From the NCBI GenBank assembly GCA_015472025.1, contig BNHL01000001.1:1178001-1242000 (forward strand): a stretch of 64,000 nt of DNA. The letters are read 5' to 3'. The stretch is from Cytophagales bacterium WSM2-2. GTDB taxonomy: Bacteria; Bacteroidota; Bacteroidia; Cytophagales; Cyclobacteriaceae. Under the pieces are notes generated by a model. That model saw only the letters and a list, made by a program, of their open reading frames with translations. It was not told the origin of the DNA and did no database searches. Below are positions 44,901-55,388 of this stretch, piece after piece. A program made the translations under genes and the position numbers. The number at the start of each line of letters is the position of its first letter. Within the stretch, counting starts at the first letter, position 1.

Positions 44901-46251
44901 TGGGGATATCATCTTCCGCAACTAGATATACATCATAAGTTGTTTCGGGAAGTAAATTGTTTAATTGTATTTGGGCTAAACCTCCACTTACTATGGTCTG
45001 CTGATGTAATCCGGAAGGCAAAGTATTTCCCATGCCGTCTTGGCCTTGTTTTACCTGATCTGATGATGGAGCAACGGAGCCTGTCGGCACAACAATCGCG
45101 TAAGTCGTACCTGGCTCATTCATTGAAAAAGACAAATTGAAACTCGTTGGTGCTACCGAACCAACTGCTGGTATCTGGCTAAAAATGGGAGGTACAATAT
45201 CTGTTGATGGATTGGTTCTCACATCCAGTTTGACAGGTAGCGACTGAAGATTTGAAGCTACATCATCCGCTGTCATATATACATCGTAATTCGTACTGTG
45301 CTTTAAAGCCAGCACTGCTGCTGAGTATTCAGTAAATGCACCTGCAACATCAATTGTTCCTGAATAGCCCAACTGCACAGAGGAGCCCGTTCCGTCTTGT
45401 CCGTTTTTTACTTGTATTGTGGACGGAGTCACAGCTCCATCTGGGAGTACCACATAATACACTTTTCCTGATTCATTCAAACTCGTTAGAAGATCAAACC
45501 CGGAAGGTGTCAGGTTTGACGCCATCGGATACCCAGTGGTAAATAATGGAGGTGTCAGGTCACTTAACGTGAATGATAGATTAGCATTATCAATACCTGT
45601 GGTTGGTCTGCTACCTGTTCCTGTGGAGGTATTCACGGTAACAATCCGAATCCATACCACATTGGCAACATTGTTTAGAGCAGATCCAAAGTTGACGGTG
45701 ACGTTCGTTTTCCCCCAAGTGGTATTACCTGAAGTAACCGCAGCCGGGGATGAAGTCACCGTTGTAAAAGAAGTTGGTGATGCTCCAATTCCATAGTCAA
45801 CTTTCCACGAGATAACACGGCTTATTGCAATATCCAGTGACAGTAAATCGAAGTTGAACGAGAAATTACTAAAGCCGTAGGTATTCGAGAGTTGGATAAC
45901 AAATGCAGCTCCCGGGTCTCCAAACGTACCTGTTTGCCTGAGTGCCACCACCCTGTCGGTAGAATTACTTTGCGCAGTAGAAGTTGACCCCGAAGTAAGA
46001 TTTGTTATTGAAGCCGAATTCTTAAAGCTCCCGGTCGTATTACTCCAATTTGTTGATGCCGTAGTTAAAGTCGCAGCTGTACCGAGGGCGGAAGCCGTTG
46101 CGCCAGTCCGTACTGTCCATCCAACAGGCAATCCTAATGCTATCGAATTAAAATTTTGAATATACGGAGATGAAGAAAGTGTGACTTGCGCGAAGGTCTT
46201 TTGAGAAATTAGAAGCGCAAACAAAACATTAAGTAATAACTTCGTTTTCAT
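41941..46251 (-). CDS. T9SS-exported multidomain nuclease (endonuclease/exonuclease/phosphatase fold)
   Basis: The start at 46251 (MKTKLLLNVLFALLISQKTFA) gives a Sec signal and 1436 residues. Residues 230-465 hold two related fibronectin-like repeats (DLTPPLFTTGYPMASNLTPSGF, DIVPPIFSQIPAVGSVAPTSF), then a jelly-roll anchor domain and an Ig-like domain. Residues 730-1022 form a DNase I-like domain with YNLEFFG, VEEISDD, DIHAKSGS, LLGDFNDDV and SDHLPV as the catalytic set. Three MBG-type Ig repeats follow (1025-1285), another Ig-like domain and a T9SS type A sorting domain. It should act as a surface or secreted DNase for nutrient or eDNA use. A phosphodiesterase of other specificity is possible. 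Confidence 0.88.
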   Translation of the reverse strand: MKTKLLLNVLFALLISQKTFAQVTLSSSPYIQNFNSIALGLPVGWTVRTGATASALGTAATLTTASTNWSNTTGSFKNSASITNLTSGSTSTAQSNSTDRVVALRQTGTFGDPGAAFVIQLSNTYGFSNFSFNFDLLSLDIAISRVISWKVDYGIGASPTSFTTVTSSPAAVTSGNTTWGKTNVTVNFGSALNNVANVVWIRIVTVNTSTGTGSRPTTGIDNANLSFTLSDLTPPLFTTGYPMASNLTPSGFDLLTSLNESGKVYYVVLPDGAVTPSTIQVKNGQDGTGSSVQLGYSGTIDVAGAFTEYSAAVLALKHSTNYDVYMTADDVASNLQSLPVKLDVRTNPSTDIVPPIFSQIPAVGSVAPTSFNLSFSMNEPGTTYAIVVPTGSVAPSSDQVKQGQDGMGNTLPSGLHQQTIVSGGLAQIQLNNLLPETTYDVYLVAEDDIPNLQIAPTKITLTTGSIFIEDFETCDFNSFTSFSASGVQTWGCVNYGYNNTKGYRMNGYSGSAVANEAWLISPVVYLSSNASLSFRSQFSFAGNSLQLKISTDYNGAGDPETATWTDLNGNFPTLSVASTSTLLSDWTSSTVDLSSFTGKAYVAFVYTSTSVAAARWTIDNIMFGNAKASYIQANPTGLSFSTPGISKSFFLGGVNLQSDLIISAPDHFLVSKDNITFSNSVSYAPTEVSAPQNVYVKFQITEITAETFSGSVVVSSAGVSSRNIAVIGTDKSQTFNLATYNLEFFGTDVKDMSNNEFGPIDDLLQLNNVSEVLQTIGADIFAVEEISDDQAFDQLVANLPGFDKIVSNRWSYSFQPADPNFPPQKIGFIYNTKKAQLISSRVMFATMHDEILASALTLPSYPVSSTSFWSSGRLPFMATFDVTINDTKRRIRMIDIHAKSGSQLIEHSRRTYDVKVLYDSLISQYPHENIILLGDFNDDVQGSILSGAESPYKPFIDDALNFKVVTRDLKAAGLATFPGSNSFIDHIIISNELTNALVDNSTVVEDARKYIPAYSVTTSDHLPVSMRLLLSSKADQDISINSKSDKTYGDEPFEIAATSSSGLTVSLASSDPNIILIEDNVATILGAGIVTVTASQPGDSDFNPAKSVELILEIEKADQTILFESIQPMKFGDAPFTLPAVSSADLPIIFTSSDPTILSVTDNIGTIRKAGEVTITATQTGDINFNAAEAVVVNLVINKSEQTISLIPIIDKTQGDPSFVLQTTSSSGLAVAIESISEKISITGLEVTLEKPGRVTIVASQQGNENYNAAATISQSFCIKPTKPEVTITDAGPTSATLMSNSISGNQWFMNGTPIIGETNSTLTVSFAGVLNVQTHVDDCFSEFSDSQNVITDAMELTTEKIELYPNPAEDFLFVAGMDEVHDMTLIDCMGAEQRIFYDKYDEKIYNINLKTLSSGLYLLIVNGMNTRHQFKFIKK

Positions 46252-46256
46252 AGGTA

Positions 46257-46279
46257 AGGTTTGTGAGTAAAACAAACCT
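46257..46279. repeat. Inverted repeat close to the nuclease start codon
   Basis: AGGTTTGT (46257-46264) and ACAAACCT (46272-46279) form an 8-bp perfect stem with a 7-base loop. In the mRNA the hairpin ends five bases before the ATG at 46251, as at the other T9SS gene. Confidence 0.55.
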
Positions 46280-46349
46280 CTCTATTTAAATGACGGCAAA
46301 TTCGCGAAGGGTTAAGATTTTATTAAACAGAACGATCCACTTAGCAGGC

Positions 46350-46381
46350 AATAAAAAAACCAGCGATTTGTTGTCGCTGGT
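46350..46381 (-). terminator. Terminator after icd
   Basis: On the minus strand ACCAGCGA (46374-46381) pairs with TCGCTGGT (46359-46366) around a 7-base loop and a run of seven T follows. Confidence 0.85.
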
Positions 46382-46403
46382 CTTCATTTTGAGTTTTTTC
46401 TTG

Positions 46404-47630
46404 TCACATATTCTTCACCACTTCTTTTCCAAATTCAGAACATTTCAACAAAGTTGCTCCTTCCATCTGGCGGTGGAAATCGTAAGTCACTCTCTTAGAA
46501 GAAATCGCTCCTTCCAGTCCTTTCACAATCATGTCTGCAGCTTCCTGCCAGCCCATGTACTCGAGCATCATCACTCCTGACAGGATTACTGAGCCAGGAT
46601 TAACTTTGTCTTGGCCAGCATACTTTGGTGCAGTACCGTGTGTCGCTTCGAAAATAGCATGACCAGTAACGTAATTGACATTACCGCCCGGTGCAATTCC
46701 AATTCCGCCAACAATCGCTGCTAATGCGTCCGAAACATAATCACCATTGAGGTTAAGAGTTGCAACAACAGAATATTCATCCGGGCGTAACAAAATCTGC
46801 TGAAGAAATGCATCAGCAATCGAATCTTTAACTACAATTTTGTGGCCATTGCTATTGATCTCCATCCATGGTCCACCGTCAATTTCTTTGGCACCAAATT
46901 CATTTTTCGCCAGCGCATATCCCCAATCACGGAATCCACCTTCGGTGAACTTCATGATATTTCCCTTGTGAACTAAAGTCACATTTGGTTTCTTCTGTTC
47001 GATAGCGAATTTAATAGCCGAACGAACTAATCTCTCTGTTCCTTCTTGTGAAACCGGCTTGATTCCGATACCCGAGGTTTCAGGGAAACGGATTTTCTTG
47101 TACTGCTTGGGGAAAGTTTCTTTGAAAAAAGCGAGGAATTTTTTGTTGTCATCCGATCCTTGTTGGAATTCGATCCCTGCGTAAATATCTTCTGTGTTCT
47201 CACGGAAAATAGTCATGTCGGTTTTATGTGGTTCTTTTACAGGTGAAGGCACACCTTTGAACCAGCGCACCGGGCGAACACAAGCATACAAATCCAACTC
47301 TTGGCGCAATGCCACGTTAAGTGAACGAATACCTCCACCTACGGGTGTCGAGAGCGGGCCTTTGATACCCACGAGGTAGTCACGGAAGATGGTCATGGTT
47401 TCGTCTGGCATCCAATTACCTACTTTGTTGAAGGCTTTTTCACCCGCCAGAACTTCTTTCCAGTTTATTTTCCGTTTGCCTTTATATGCTTTTTCGATTG
47501 CCGAGTCCATGACATTCTTTGCCGCAGGCCAAATGTCTACACCGGTTCCATCCCCTTCGATGAACGGAATTGTTGGCATGTCCGGCACATTCAATTTTCC
47601 ATTGCTGATACTGATTTTCTGATCGCTCAT
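46404..47630 (-). CDS. icd: NADP-dependent isocitrate dehydrogenase
   Basis: The 408-residue TCA-cycle enzyme is of the E. coli type, with the substrate/phosphorylation loop [30 protein letters not shown] near residue 98 (Ser equivalent to the E. coli regulatory Ser), [11 protein letters not shown], and [20 protein letters not shown] for NADP binding. Regulation by phosphorylation would need an AceK kinase, which is not in the window. It is monocistronic, with a terminator downstream. The start is ATG at 47630. Confidence 0.96.
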   Translation of the reverse strand: MSDQKISISNGKLNVPDMPTIPFIEGDGTGVDIWPAAKNVMDSAIEKAYKGKRKINWKEVLAGEKAFNKVGNWMPDETMTIFRDYLVGIKGPLSTPVGGGIRSLNVALRQELDLYACVRPVRWFKGVPSPVKEPHKTDMTIFRENTEDIYAGIEFQQGSDDNKKFLAFFKETFPKQYKKIRFPETSGIGIKPVSQEGTERLVRSAIKFAIEQKKPNVTLVHKGNIMKFTEGGFRDWGYALAKNEFGAKEIDGGPWMEINSNGHKIVVKDSIADAFLQQILLRPDEYSVVATLNLNGDYVSDALAAIVGGIGIAPGGNVNYVTGHAIFEATHGTAPKYAGQDKVNPGSVILSGVMMLEYMGWQEAADMIVKGLEGAISSKRVTYDFHRQMEGATLLKCSEFGKEVVKNM

Positions 47631-47740
47631 GATTTTATTATCTAAGTTTCTAAAGAGAGTTTCGAAATTAATTAAAGTTTGGCAGAGATTTTACAGAATT
47701 ACACAAGCGAATTTGAGGCTGGATTACTGTAAAAACACGG

Positions 47741-48562
47741 CTAATATTTTTCTTCCTGGTTAGGGAAATCTTTAGCTTTAACATCAGCAACGTACTTGTT
47801 TACCGCACCGGTAACGATTGCATTAAGGTCTGCATACCTGCGTAAAAAACGGGGCTTAAATTCCTGTGTGATACCCAGCATATCCTGCATTACTAAGACC
47901 TGTCCATCCACATCAGGGCCAGCACCGATGCCAATTACCGGGATATTGAGTTTTTCAGAAACTTTTTTTGCTAATTCTGCGGGGATTTTTTCGAGTACAA
48001 GGCCGAAGCAGCCACACTCCTGCAGGAGTTGTGCATCTTCTATCAATTTGTTTGCCTCAACCTCTTCTTTGGCGCGAACGCTGTATGTGCCGAACTTATA
48101 GATCGATTGTGGTGTGAGACCTAGGTGACCCATGACCGGTACTCCGGCACTTAAAATACGAAGTACCGAATCCTTCACTTCTGCACCGCCCTCCAGTTTC
48201 ACCGCATGCGCACCTGATTCCTTCATGATGCGGATTGACGAACGCAAAGCTTCACCTGAACTTCCCTGATAATATCCAAAAGGTATATCTACAACGACTA
48301 GGGCACGATTTACAGCTTTCACCACGGAAGTAGCATGGTAAATCATTTGATCCAATGTAATGGGAAGCGTGGTCTCATTTCCTGCCATCACGTTGGAAGC
48401 AGAATCTCCCACCAAAATCACATCAATGCCTGCCCCATCGATAATTCGCGCCATGCTGTAATCGTAGGCTGTAAGCATCGCTATTTTTTCACCTCGATTC
48501 TTCATCTCCTGAAGCTGGTGCGTAGTGATTTTCTTGATCTCGGTCTTCTTGTGAACAGACAT
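47741..48562 (-). CDS. panB: 3-methyl-2-oxobutanoate hydroxymethyltransferase
   Basis: The 273-residue enzyme makes ketopantoate from 2-oxoisovalerate, the first step of pantothenate synthesis. Family motifs are [30 protein letters not shown] near the start, GHLGLTPQS, and [22 protein letters not shown]. It competes with leuA in this window for the same precursor. A -7 element TAATTTTG lies 22 bases upstream. No other pan gene is nearby. Confidence 0.96.
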   Translation of the reverse strand: MSVHKKTEIKKITTHQLQEMKNRGEKIAMLTAYDYSMARIIDGAGIDVILVGDSASNVMAGNETTLPITLDQMIYHATSVVKAVNRALVVVDIPFGYYQGSSGEALRSSIRIMKESGAHAVKLEGGAEVKDSVLRILSAGVPVMGHLGLTPQSIYKFGTYSVRAKEEVEANKLIEDAQLLQECGCFGLVLEKIPAELAKKVSEKLNIPVIGIGAGPDVDGQVLVMQDMLGITQEFKPRFLRRYADLNAIVTGAVNKYVADVKAKDFPNQEEKY

Positions 48563-48583
48563 AACCTATTGGGAAAGTGTATC

Positions 48584-48591
48584 CAAAATTA
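48584..48591 (-). promoter_or_regulatory. Candidate -7 element of panB
   Basis: Minus strand TAATTTTG, an exact -7 match; no good -33 box at 19 bases. Start site probably near 48578, giving a short leader. Confidence 0.45.
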
Positions 48592-48653
48592 GAGATTAAA
48601 CGTCAACGAACTATGCTTCTACTAAATGGAACAAGCTTCTAAAAATTGTTGCG

Positions 48654-49163
48654 TCAGCGCAAATAAACGGCTGCATCTTTTCCCAACTTCACCTCCACAT
48701 GATCGGTCAAAGTTGTTGCCAATTCAAACCCGGTGTAAGTTGGAACTATTGGAAAAAGAGTATGACTGCGATTGACCAAAACTGCTACCTCAACTTTTTT
48801 TACTTCAGTCGTCAAAAACGGTTTCATTGCGTACGCCAACGTTCTCGCAGTATTAAGCACGTCATCAATAAGGATGACACACTTTTTTTTAACGTCTTTT
48901 ATGGGAACATCAATCTCCACCTCACTCTGAACAGGTGAGAATTTATCAACCGAAACTTTTACAAGCAACGTATTGACAGGCGATATTTCCTTTAGCGCTT
49001 TCTCGAGAATTTTCGTAAGCACATAACCCTGGCCATCTATGCCGGCAAGTACAATTATCTTTTCAGCAAAATTGTTTTCATAAATCTCGTAGGCAATCCT
49101 GCGGATTTTTTGACTCACTTGTTTTGAGTCGAGAACTAACGATTTTTCTGCTGCTACACTCAT
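48654..49163 (-). CDS. PyrR-like phosphoribosyltransferase
   Basis: The 169-residue protein is a type I phosphoribosyltransferase with the PRPP loop CVILIDDVLNTARTLAYAM near residue 95, an N-terminal LVLDSKQVSQKIRRIAYEIYEN helix, and a PyrR-like VAVLVNRSHTLFPIVPTYTGFELATTL region. PyrR binds pyrimidine-operon mRNA in some bacteria and also has weak UPRTase activity; whether this protein does either is unknown. Its start overlaps the Lrp gene stop as ATGA. The carA gene is three genes upstream in the same direction. Confidence 0.8.
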   Translation of the reverse strand: MSVAAEKSLVLDSKQVSQKIRRIAYEIYENNFAEKIIVLAGIDGQGYVLTKILEKALKEISPVNTLLVKVSVDKFSPVQSEVEIDVPIKDVKKKCVILIDDVLNTARTLAYAMKPFLTTEVKKVEVAVLVNRSHTLFPIVPTYTGFELATTLTDHVEVKLGKDAAVYLR

Positions 49164-49627
49164 GGCAATGGAATAACGCGACTGTCTTTGAAAGTGGATA
49201 GGATCACCGTTGACTGCATATTGTCTACCACCTCAATGTTTGTCACTTTATCCAGCATAAGACTTTGATAAGCCGGAATATCGGGAGCGACAACTTTCAG
49301 GATAAAATCTGCCTGGCCTGTTACGTGATGGCATTCGACCACTTCTGGAATTTTGCTGATGGCCTTTGTAAACTTCTCTATGTTGTCTTTGTTATGCCCC
49401 TTAAGTGAAACCATAACAAAGGTGGATACACCGAGCCCAACACTGGCCATGTCAACCACCGCATGGTAACTTTTGATAACACCCTGGGTTTCCAGTTTTT
49501 TTACACGCTCCAGGGTAGGAGCCGGAGACAGCCCGATTTCCTGAGCCAACTGTGCATTGGTGATATTGGAATTGGACTGCAACAGTTCCAATATTTTTTT
49601 GTCAATGGAATCGAGTTTGATTTTCAT
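49160..49627 (-). CDS. Lrp/AsnC family transcriptional regulator
   Basis: The chosen ATG at 49627 (MKIKLDSIDKKILELLQSN) gives 155 residues and starts four bases after the eno stop; the upstream ATG would overlap eno. It has the AsnC-type winged HTH (ITNAQLAQEIGLSPAPTLERVKKLE) and a RAM ligand domain (VMVSLKGHNKDNIEKF, VECHHVTGQADFILKV). Such regulators respond to amino acids. The target is unknown. It overlaps the phosphoribosyltransferase by four bases (ATGA). Confidence 0.92.
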   Translation of the reverse strand: MKIKLDSIDKKILELLQSNSNITNAQLAQEIGLSPAPTLERVKKLETQGVIKSYHAVVDMASVGLGVSTFVMVSLKGHNKDNIEKFTKAISKIPEVVECHHVTGQADFILKVVAPDIPAYQSLMLDKVTNIEVVDNMQSTVILSTFKDSRVIPLP

Positions 49628-49631
49628 TTTC

Positions 49632-50921
<1,290 letters not shown>

Positions 50922-50941
50922 TTACGTTTTTAGATCTATGA

Positions 50942-52048
50942 TTAACTAACCAATTCTTGTTTGCTTTCTTTTACCATTGACACGAATTGGTCGAACAGAT
51001 AGGCCGAGTCGTGCGGACCGGGTGATGCCTCCGGGTGAAACTGAACGGAGAATGCTTTCTTATTTTTCATGCGAAGCCCCATGATCGTGTTGTCATTCAA
51101 ATGAACATGCGTCACTTCCACGTTCGGGTTTTTCTCAACATCTTTTTCGCTCACTCCGAAACCATGGTTTTGTGAAGTCATTTCTCCCAATCCTGTAAGC
51201 AGGTTCTTTACCGGGTGGTTAAGACCGCGGTGTCCGTGGTGCATTTTGTAAGTTGGAAGGCCATTGGCAAGCGCGAGAATCTGGTGTCCAAGACAAATTC
51301 CAAAAACAGGTTTATCGGTAGACAAAATATCTTTTACCGTCTTTATCGCATAGTCCATTACTGATGGATCGCCGGGGCCGTTCGATAAAAAGTATCCATC
51401 CGGATTCCACGCCTCCATTTCTTTTAATTCTGTCTTAGCAGGGAATACCTGGACATAACAACCTCGTGACGCCAGGTTTCTCAAAATATTTGTCTTGATG
51501 CCATAGTCCAAAGCTGCAATTTTAATTGGTGAGTTCGGCTCGCCAACGAAATAAGGTTTCTTGGTGCTTACAATTGATGATAGCTCCAAGCCGTCCATCG
51601 ATGGTATTTTTTTCAATTCAGCCTTCAACTGTTCTGGTGAGTGCTCTGAAGAAATAATCGCGTTCATTGCACCCTTGCTTCTGATATGACGAACAAGTTT
51701 ACGTGTGTCGAGATCGGCAATACCTACCACATTGTTACGCTCCAGATATGCTTGCAGGCTTTCTTTGGATGTCTTCCGGCTGAATTCATCTGAAAAATCA
51801 TTGACAACTATGCCGCTGATCTGAGGTTTGCCCGATTCCTGCTCCTCATTCACCGTACCGTAATTACCAATGTGCGCTGAAGTCGTGACAACGATCTGGC
51901 CATAATAAGAAGGGTCAGTATAAATCTCCTGATAGCCTGTCATTCCTGTGTTGAAGCAAATTTCACCGCCAGAAGTGCCTCGTTTTCCGATTGCCCGGCC
52001 TTCCAATAACAGTCCATCGGCAAGAAGTAAGTACGCTTTGTCGCTCAT
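50942..52048 (-). CDS. carA: Carbamoyl-phosphate synthase small subunit
   Basis: The 368-residue subunit hydrolyses glutamine to give ammonia to CarB (not in this window) for pyrimidine and arginine synthesis. It has the CarA N-terminal domain (LLADGLLLEGRAIGKRGTSGGEICFNTGMTGYQE) and a class I amidotransferase domain with FGICLGHQILALANG (nucleophile Cys) and FHPEASPGPHD (His). It appears to be the first gene of the carA-eno-lrp-PRT set. A -7 element lies 17 bases upstream of the start. Confidence 0.97.
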   Translation of the reverse strand: MSDKAYLLLADGLLLEGRAIGKRGTSGGEICFNTGMTGYQEIYTDPSYYGQIVVTTSAHIGNYGTVNEEQESGKPQISGIVVNDFSDEFSRKTSKESLQAYLERNNVVGIADLDTRKLVRHIRSKGAMNAIISSEHSPEQLKAELKKIPSMDGLELSSIVSTKKPYFVGEPNSPIKIAALDYGIKTNILRNLASRGCYVQVFPAKTELKEMEAWNPDGYFLSNGPGDPSVMDYAIKTVKDILSTDKPVFGICLGHQILALANGLPTYKMHHGHRGLNHPVKNLLTGLGEMTSQNHGFGVSEKDVEKNPNVEVTHVHLNDNTIMGLRMKNKKAFSVQFHPEASPGPHDSAYLFDQFVSMVKESKQELVS

Positions 52049-52064
52049 GAGAAGTTAAATTTTG

Positions 52065-52072
52065 CAAAAATA
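52065..52072 (-). promoter_or_regulatory. Candidate -7 element of carA
   Basis: Minus strand TATTTTTG, exact match to TAnnTTTG, 17 bases before the ATG. Only TTCG is seen near -33, so moderate support. Confidence 0.45.
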
Positions 52073-52142
52073 ACTCCTCCAGCCCTAATCGAACAGGTAT
52101 TTTTTTGCGAAATTTATAAGGACGAATATCCCGTCAGAATCG

Positions 52143-52427
52143 ATGAAAAAGTCCTTTTTGCTTCTAATCTGTCTGTTGTTGACTTGTGGCTTGGCATTTT
52201 CTCAGAATGGAGACAAAAAAGTAAAACCGCATAAGCTTTCCAAGGAGGATGCAGCTATTATGACGCCCGAACAGCGCATGTCCTACGAAAACAACCGAAA
52301 AACGAAAGGCGGCAAGAAAAAGATGTCAACACGGCAAAAAGTACACACTCAAAAGAAACAAGCTCGCGCTGCCGAGCACACCAAAGTGCCGAAGGCCAGA
52401 GGTAAGTCAAAGCCTAAAAAAGTGTAA
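52143..52427 (+). CDS. Small exported Lys-rich protein
   Basis: The 94-residue protein has a Sec signal (MKKSFLLLICLLLTCGLAFSQ) and a strongly basic mature part (Lys about 30 percent) with TPEQRMSYENNRKTKGG and HTQKKQARAAEHTK. No domain is recognised. It may bind nucleic acid or anionic polymers outside the inner membrane, but that is inference. The following 280 bases (52428-52707) hold no convincing gene; 52708-52737 is the rplQ terminator. Confidence 0.65.
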   Translation: MKKSFLLLICLLLTCGLAFSQNGDKKVKPHKLSKEDAAIMTPEQRMSYENNRKTKGGKKKMSTRQKVHTQKKQARAAEHTKVPKARGKSKPKKV

Positions 52428-52700
52428 ACAATCGTTTGAATTGGCTATCACTCGTTAGCGGCCAAATTTTGTCCTCATTAGAAAATTGAAATACCGGAAG
52501 GTTGTCTTTACCACTTTCATTTTAGGCTTCCCGACTCTTTGTATGTGATGTAACATCAAGGGCCGATGCTATTCTCCATATTATAGGACAATAGAAATTA
52601 ATCCCCATACAGCGAACAGGATTAGAATTCAAGTATGAAACATTTAATAAGAATGGAGACGGACAAGCATCGCAACGGATTCTGAAAATCCTGACCTCTA

Positions 52701-52737
52701 ACAAACAAAAAGGATTGAACTTTCATCCAATCCTTTT
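52701..52737 (-). terminator. Terminator of the ribosomal/rpoA operon after rplQ
   Basis: On the minus strand AAAAGGATTG (52728-52737) pairs with CAATCCTTTT (52708-52717), with a T-rich continuation (TGTTTGTT). It closes the long operon whose last gene is rplQ. Confidence 0.8.
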
Positions 52738-52757
52738 CTCATTCATCTTCCGAAGAT

Positions 52758-53267
52758 TTATTTTTTCTTGGGAGCTTTCTTTGCAGCCTTTTTAGTTTTC
52801 TCTTCTGCCGTAGCTTCAGCCGTCTCTACTGCTCCTTCTTCTTTCTTGCCCTTACCTCCACGACGGGTTTTGCCTTTCTTGGCAGCTCCATCCTTCTTAT
52901 AGATATCGTTGAAGTCAACGAGCTCCATTAAACACATGTCAGCTGCATCGCCTAGGCGAGGATCACTCAGCTTGATGATACGAGTATAGCCTCCCGCTCT
53001 GTCAGAAGTACGACCGGCCACTTCACCAAACAAAGTCTTCACTGACTCTTTGTTTTGCAAATACGAGAACACTGTTCTGCGTGAATGCGTAGAGTCTGTC
53101 TTTGCCTTGGTAATCAAGGGTTCAACATATTTCCTGAGTTCTTTCGCTTTAGCTACAGTAGTAGTAATCCTCTTATTGAGGATGAGCGAAGAAGCCATGT
53201 TGGAAAGAAGCGCATGCCTGTGGGCAGAGGTCCTTCCTAAGTGGTTTACTTTCTTACCGTGTCTCAT
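52758..53267 (-). CDS. rplQ: 50S ribosomal protein L17 with C-terminal extension
   Basis: The first 118 residues are standard L17 ([24 protein letters not shown], ending [20 protein letters not shown]). The 169-residue total is about 40 more than E. coli L17: residues 120-169 are Lys/Ala/Glu-rich ([29 protein letters not shown]). Tail extensions of this sort occur in Bacteroidota. Its ATG shares one base with the rpoA stop. Last gene before the terminator. Confidence 0.97.
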   Translation of the reverse strand: MRHGKKVNHLGRTSAHRHALLSNMASSLILNKRITTTVAKAKELRKYVEPLITKAKTDSTHSRRTVFSYLQNKESVKTLFGEVAGRTSDRAGGYTRIIKLSDPRLGDAADMCLMELVDFNDIYKKDGAAKKGKTRRGGKGKKEEGAVETAEATAEEKTKKAAKKAPKKK

Positions 53268-54256
53268 TAGTCTTCTTCCAGTTTATATTTGGCCAGGTCC
53301 ATGCCGAAAGTCAGGTTTTTGTCGGAAACCAATTGCTCCAATTCGGCAAGTGATTTCTTTCCAAAGTTTCTGAATTTCATCATGTCTGAAATATCGAGTT
53401 GTACAAGGTCTCCCAATGTTTTCACATCGGCAGCCTTGAGGCAGTTGTAAGCACGCACAGAAAGATCAAGATCATGCAATTGCGTCTTCAAAAGCTTACG
53501 CATATGCAACATCTCTTCGTCCACCTGCTCAACTTCTGCGTCTTTAGATGTTTCAAGTTCGATCGATTTATCCGAGAACAAACGGAAGTGCTGTATTAAA
53601 ATGAATGCAGCGCCTTCGAGTGCTTTTTCCGGGTGGATCGATCCGTCAGTCTCGATCTCGATCATCAGTTTTTCGTAGTCCGTCTTCTGTTCAACGCGGG
53701 TATTCTCCACGCTGTACTTAATATTTTTGATAGGAGTGAAAATGGCATCAATTGGAATGAATCCAAAAACTTGCTCGTTAGGCTTATTCTCTTCCGCTGG
53801 CAAATAGCCACGACCCTTTTCTACCGTAAGTTCAATTTCAAAATGTGCTGACTCATCCAGGTTACAGATAACATGATCCGCGTTCAGGATTTCAAAGCCA
53901 GACGTGAATTTGGCAATGTCTCCAGCCTTGAATTGCTTCTGCTTCTTGATGTTTACCACGACCTTGGTGTCGTTGGTATCCCCTACTTTTCTAAAACGAA
54001 CCTGCTTCAGGTTCAAAATGATTTCAGCTACATCTTCTACTACGCCTTCAATGGTTGAGAATTCATGCAACACTCCCGGAACTTTAATTCCAGTGATAGC
54101 ATATCCCTCCAGCGAAGACAACAAAATTCTTCTCAATGCATTGCCGATCGTAACACCATATCCCTTTTCCAAAGGCTTGAAGGTGAAGAGGCCATGGAAA
54201 TCATCCGATTTCTCCATTACCACTTTGTCCGGCATTTGAAATGCTAATATTGACAT
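53267..54256 (-). CDS. rpoA: DNA-directed RNA polymerase subunit alpha
   Basis: The 329-residue subunit has the assembly domain ([31 protein letters not shown]) and an alpha-CTD with two helix-hairpin-helix elements ([35 protein letters not shown]), which contact DNA or regulators. Gene order rpsM-rpsK-rpsD-rpoA-rplQ is normal. The CTD ends in an acidic LEED. It overlaps rplQ by one base (TAATG). Confidence 0.98.
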   Translation of the reverse strand: MSILAFQMPDKVVMEKSDDFHGLFTFKPLEKGYGVTIGNALRRILLSSLEGYAITGIKVPGVLHEFSTIEGVVEDVAEIILNLKQVRFRKVGDTNDTKVVVNIKKQKQFKAGDIAKFTSGFEILNADHVICNLDESAHFEIELTVEKGRGYLPAEENKPNEQVFGFIPIDAIFTPIKNIKYSVENTRVEQKTDYEKLMIEIETDGSIHPEKALEGAAFILIQHFRLFSDKSIELETSKDAEVEQVDEEMLHMRKLLKTQLHDLDLSVRAYNCLKAADVKTLGDLVQLDISDMMKFRNFGKKSLAELEQLVSDKNLTFGMDLAKYKLEED

Positions 54257-54333
54257 AAGGTACTTGCGTTTTGTTTCTAGTGTTAATTTTCGTTCTCTAA
54301 ACTCACCTGAGTAGCCAAGGCCGTTTCAGGGAA

Positions 54334-54939
54334 TTACTTCGAGTACAATTCAACGATCAATTGCTCGTTGATGTTCTCCGGGATATCCTCCCGTGGGGGA
54401 AGGTTGATCAATTTGCCTTCAAATTCTTTGTTATCCCACTCCAGCCAGTTGTATTTCTTAGCACCCTGAACTGAAAGGGACGTTGTGATCGCTTCTAATG
54501 ATTTCGACTTCTCGCGAACAGCTACTTTGTCGCCTGCGCGCAGAGTAAATGAAGGTATATTAACTACTTCACCGTTCACGAGGATATGCTTATGCACAAC
54601 CAACTGACGGGCAGCTCTGCGTGTAGGAGCAACACCCAAACGATAAACTGTATTATCCAGGCGAGCCTCCAAAAGCTGGAGCAATACCTCACCGGTTACA
54701 CCTTTCTTGCGTGATGCCTTATCGAAAGTATTTTCGAACTGACGCTCCAACACGCCATAGATGTATTTTGCCTTCTGCTTTTCAGCTAACTGTGTAGCGT
54801 ATTCAGAAAGTTTTCTCTTTTTGGTCTTTCCATGCTGACCTGGTGCATAGCCCTTCTTTGCCAGAACTTTGCTCTCGCCCATTACGGGCTCGTTGAACTT
54901 CCTTGAGATTCTTACTTTGGGGCCGGTATATCTTGCCAT
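54334..54939 (-). CDS. rpsD: 30S ribosomal protein S4
   Basis: The 201-residue protein binds 16S rRNA early in assembly. It has the S4 domain ([34 protein letters not shown]) and the N-terminal [31 protein letters not shown]. No Cys residues are present, so it is the zinc-free form. It lies 20 bases after rpsK and 77 before rpoA. Confidence 0.98.
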   Translation of the reverse strand: MARYTGPKVRISRKFNEPVMGESKVLAKKGYAPGQHGKTKKRKLSEYATQLAEKQKAKYIYGVLERQFENTFDKASRKKGVTGEVLLQLLEARLDNTVYRLGVAPTRRAARQLVVHKHILVNGEVVNIPSFTLRAGDKVAVREKSKSLEAITTSLSVQGAKKYNWLEWDNKEFEGKLINLPPREDIPENINEQLIVELYSK

Positions 54940-54959
54940 GATCTATTCGTTCAATGATT

Positions 54960-55367
54960 TTAAACTCTTCTTTTCTTAGGAGGACGGCAACCGTTGTGCG
55001 GTAGCGGAGTCATGTCCTTAATCTGCATCACCTCGATACCTGACGCTGCAAGACTGCGGATAGCAGACTCACGGCCAGCTCCCGGGCCCTTCACAAATAC
55101 TTCCACTTTACGTAAGCCTTGTTCAAAAGCTTTAGTTCCCGCTTCTTGTGCTGCTACCTGAGCCGCATAAGGAGTGTTTTTCTTTGAGCCTTTGAAGCCC
55201 ATCTTTCCTGCCGAAGCCCAAGCCACTACCTGGCCGGTGCTGTTGGTCAATGAAATGATGATGTTATTGAAGGTCGCACGGATGTGAGCTTGGCCGATAG
55301 CCTCAACCACTACAGTGCGTTTTTTACTTTTGTCCTTCTTCTTTTCAGCTACAGGTGCTGTTGCCAT
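54960..55367 (-). CDS. rpsK: 30S ribosomal protein S11
   Basis: The 135-residue protein has the S11 core ([50 protein letters not shown]) and the C-terminal [13 protein letters not shown]-like tail ([15 protein letters not shown]). The N-terminal 17 residues are a Lys-rich extension. It shapes the mRNA exit platform. It lies 21 bases after rpsM. Confidence 0.98.
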   Translation of the reverse strand: MATAPVAEKKKDKSKKRTVVVEAIGQAHIRATFNNIIISLTNSTGQVVAWASAGKMGFKGSKKNTPYAAQVAAQEAGTKAFEQGLRKVEVFVKGPGAGRESAIRSLAASGIEVMQIKDMTPLPHNGCRPPKKRRV

Positions 55368-55388
55368 ATGAAAAGTGTTATTGTTTAA

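Noticed and set aside
52600-52700. A plus-strand trace reading FNKNGDGQ that resembles a T9SS type B or calcium-binding motif
   Set aside because: It is too short, has stop codons close upstream, and runs into the rplQ terminator; no alignment support is possible by eye.
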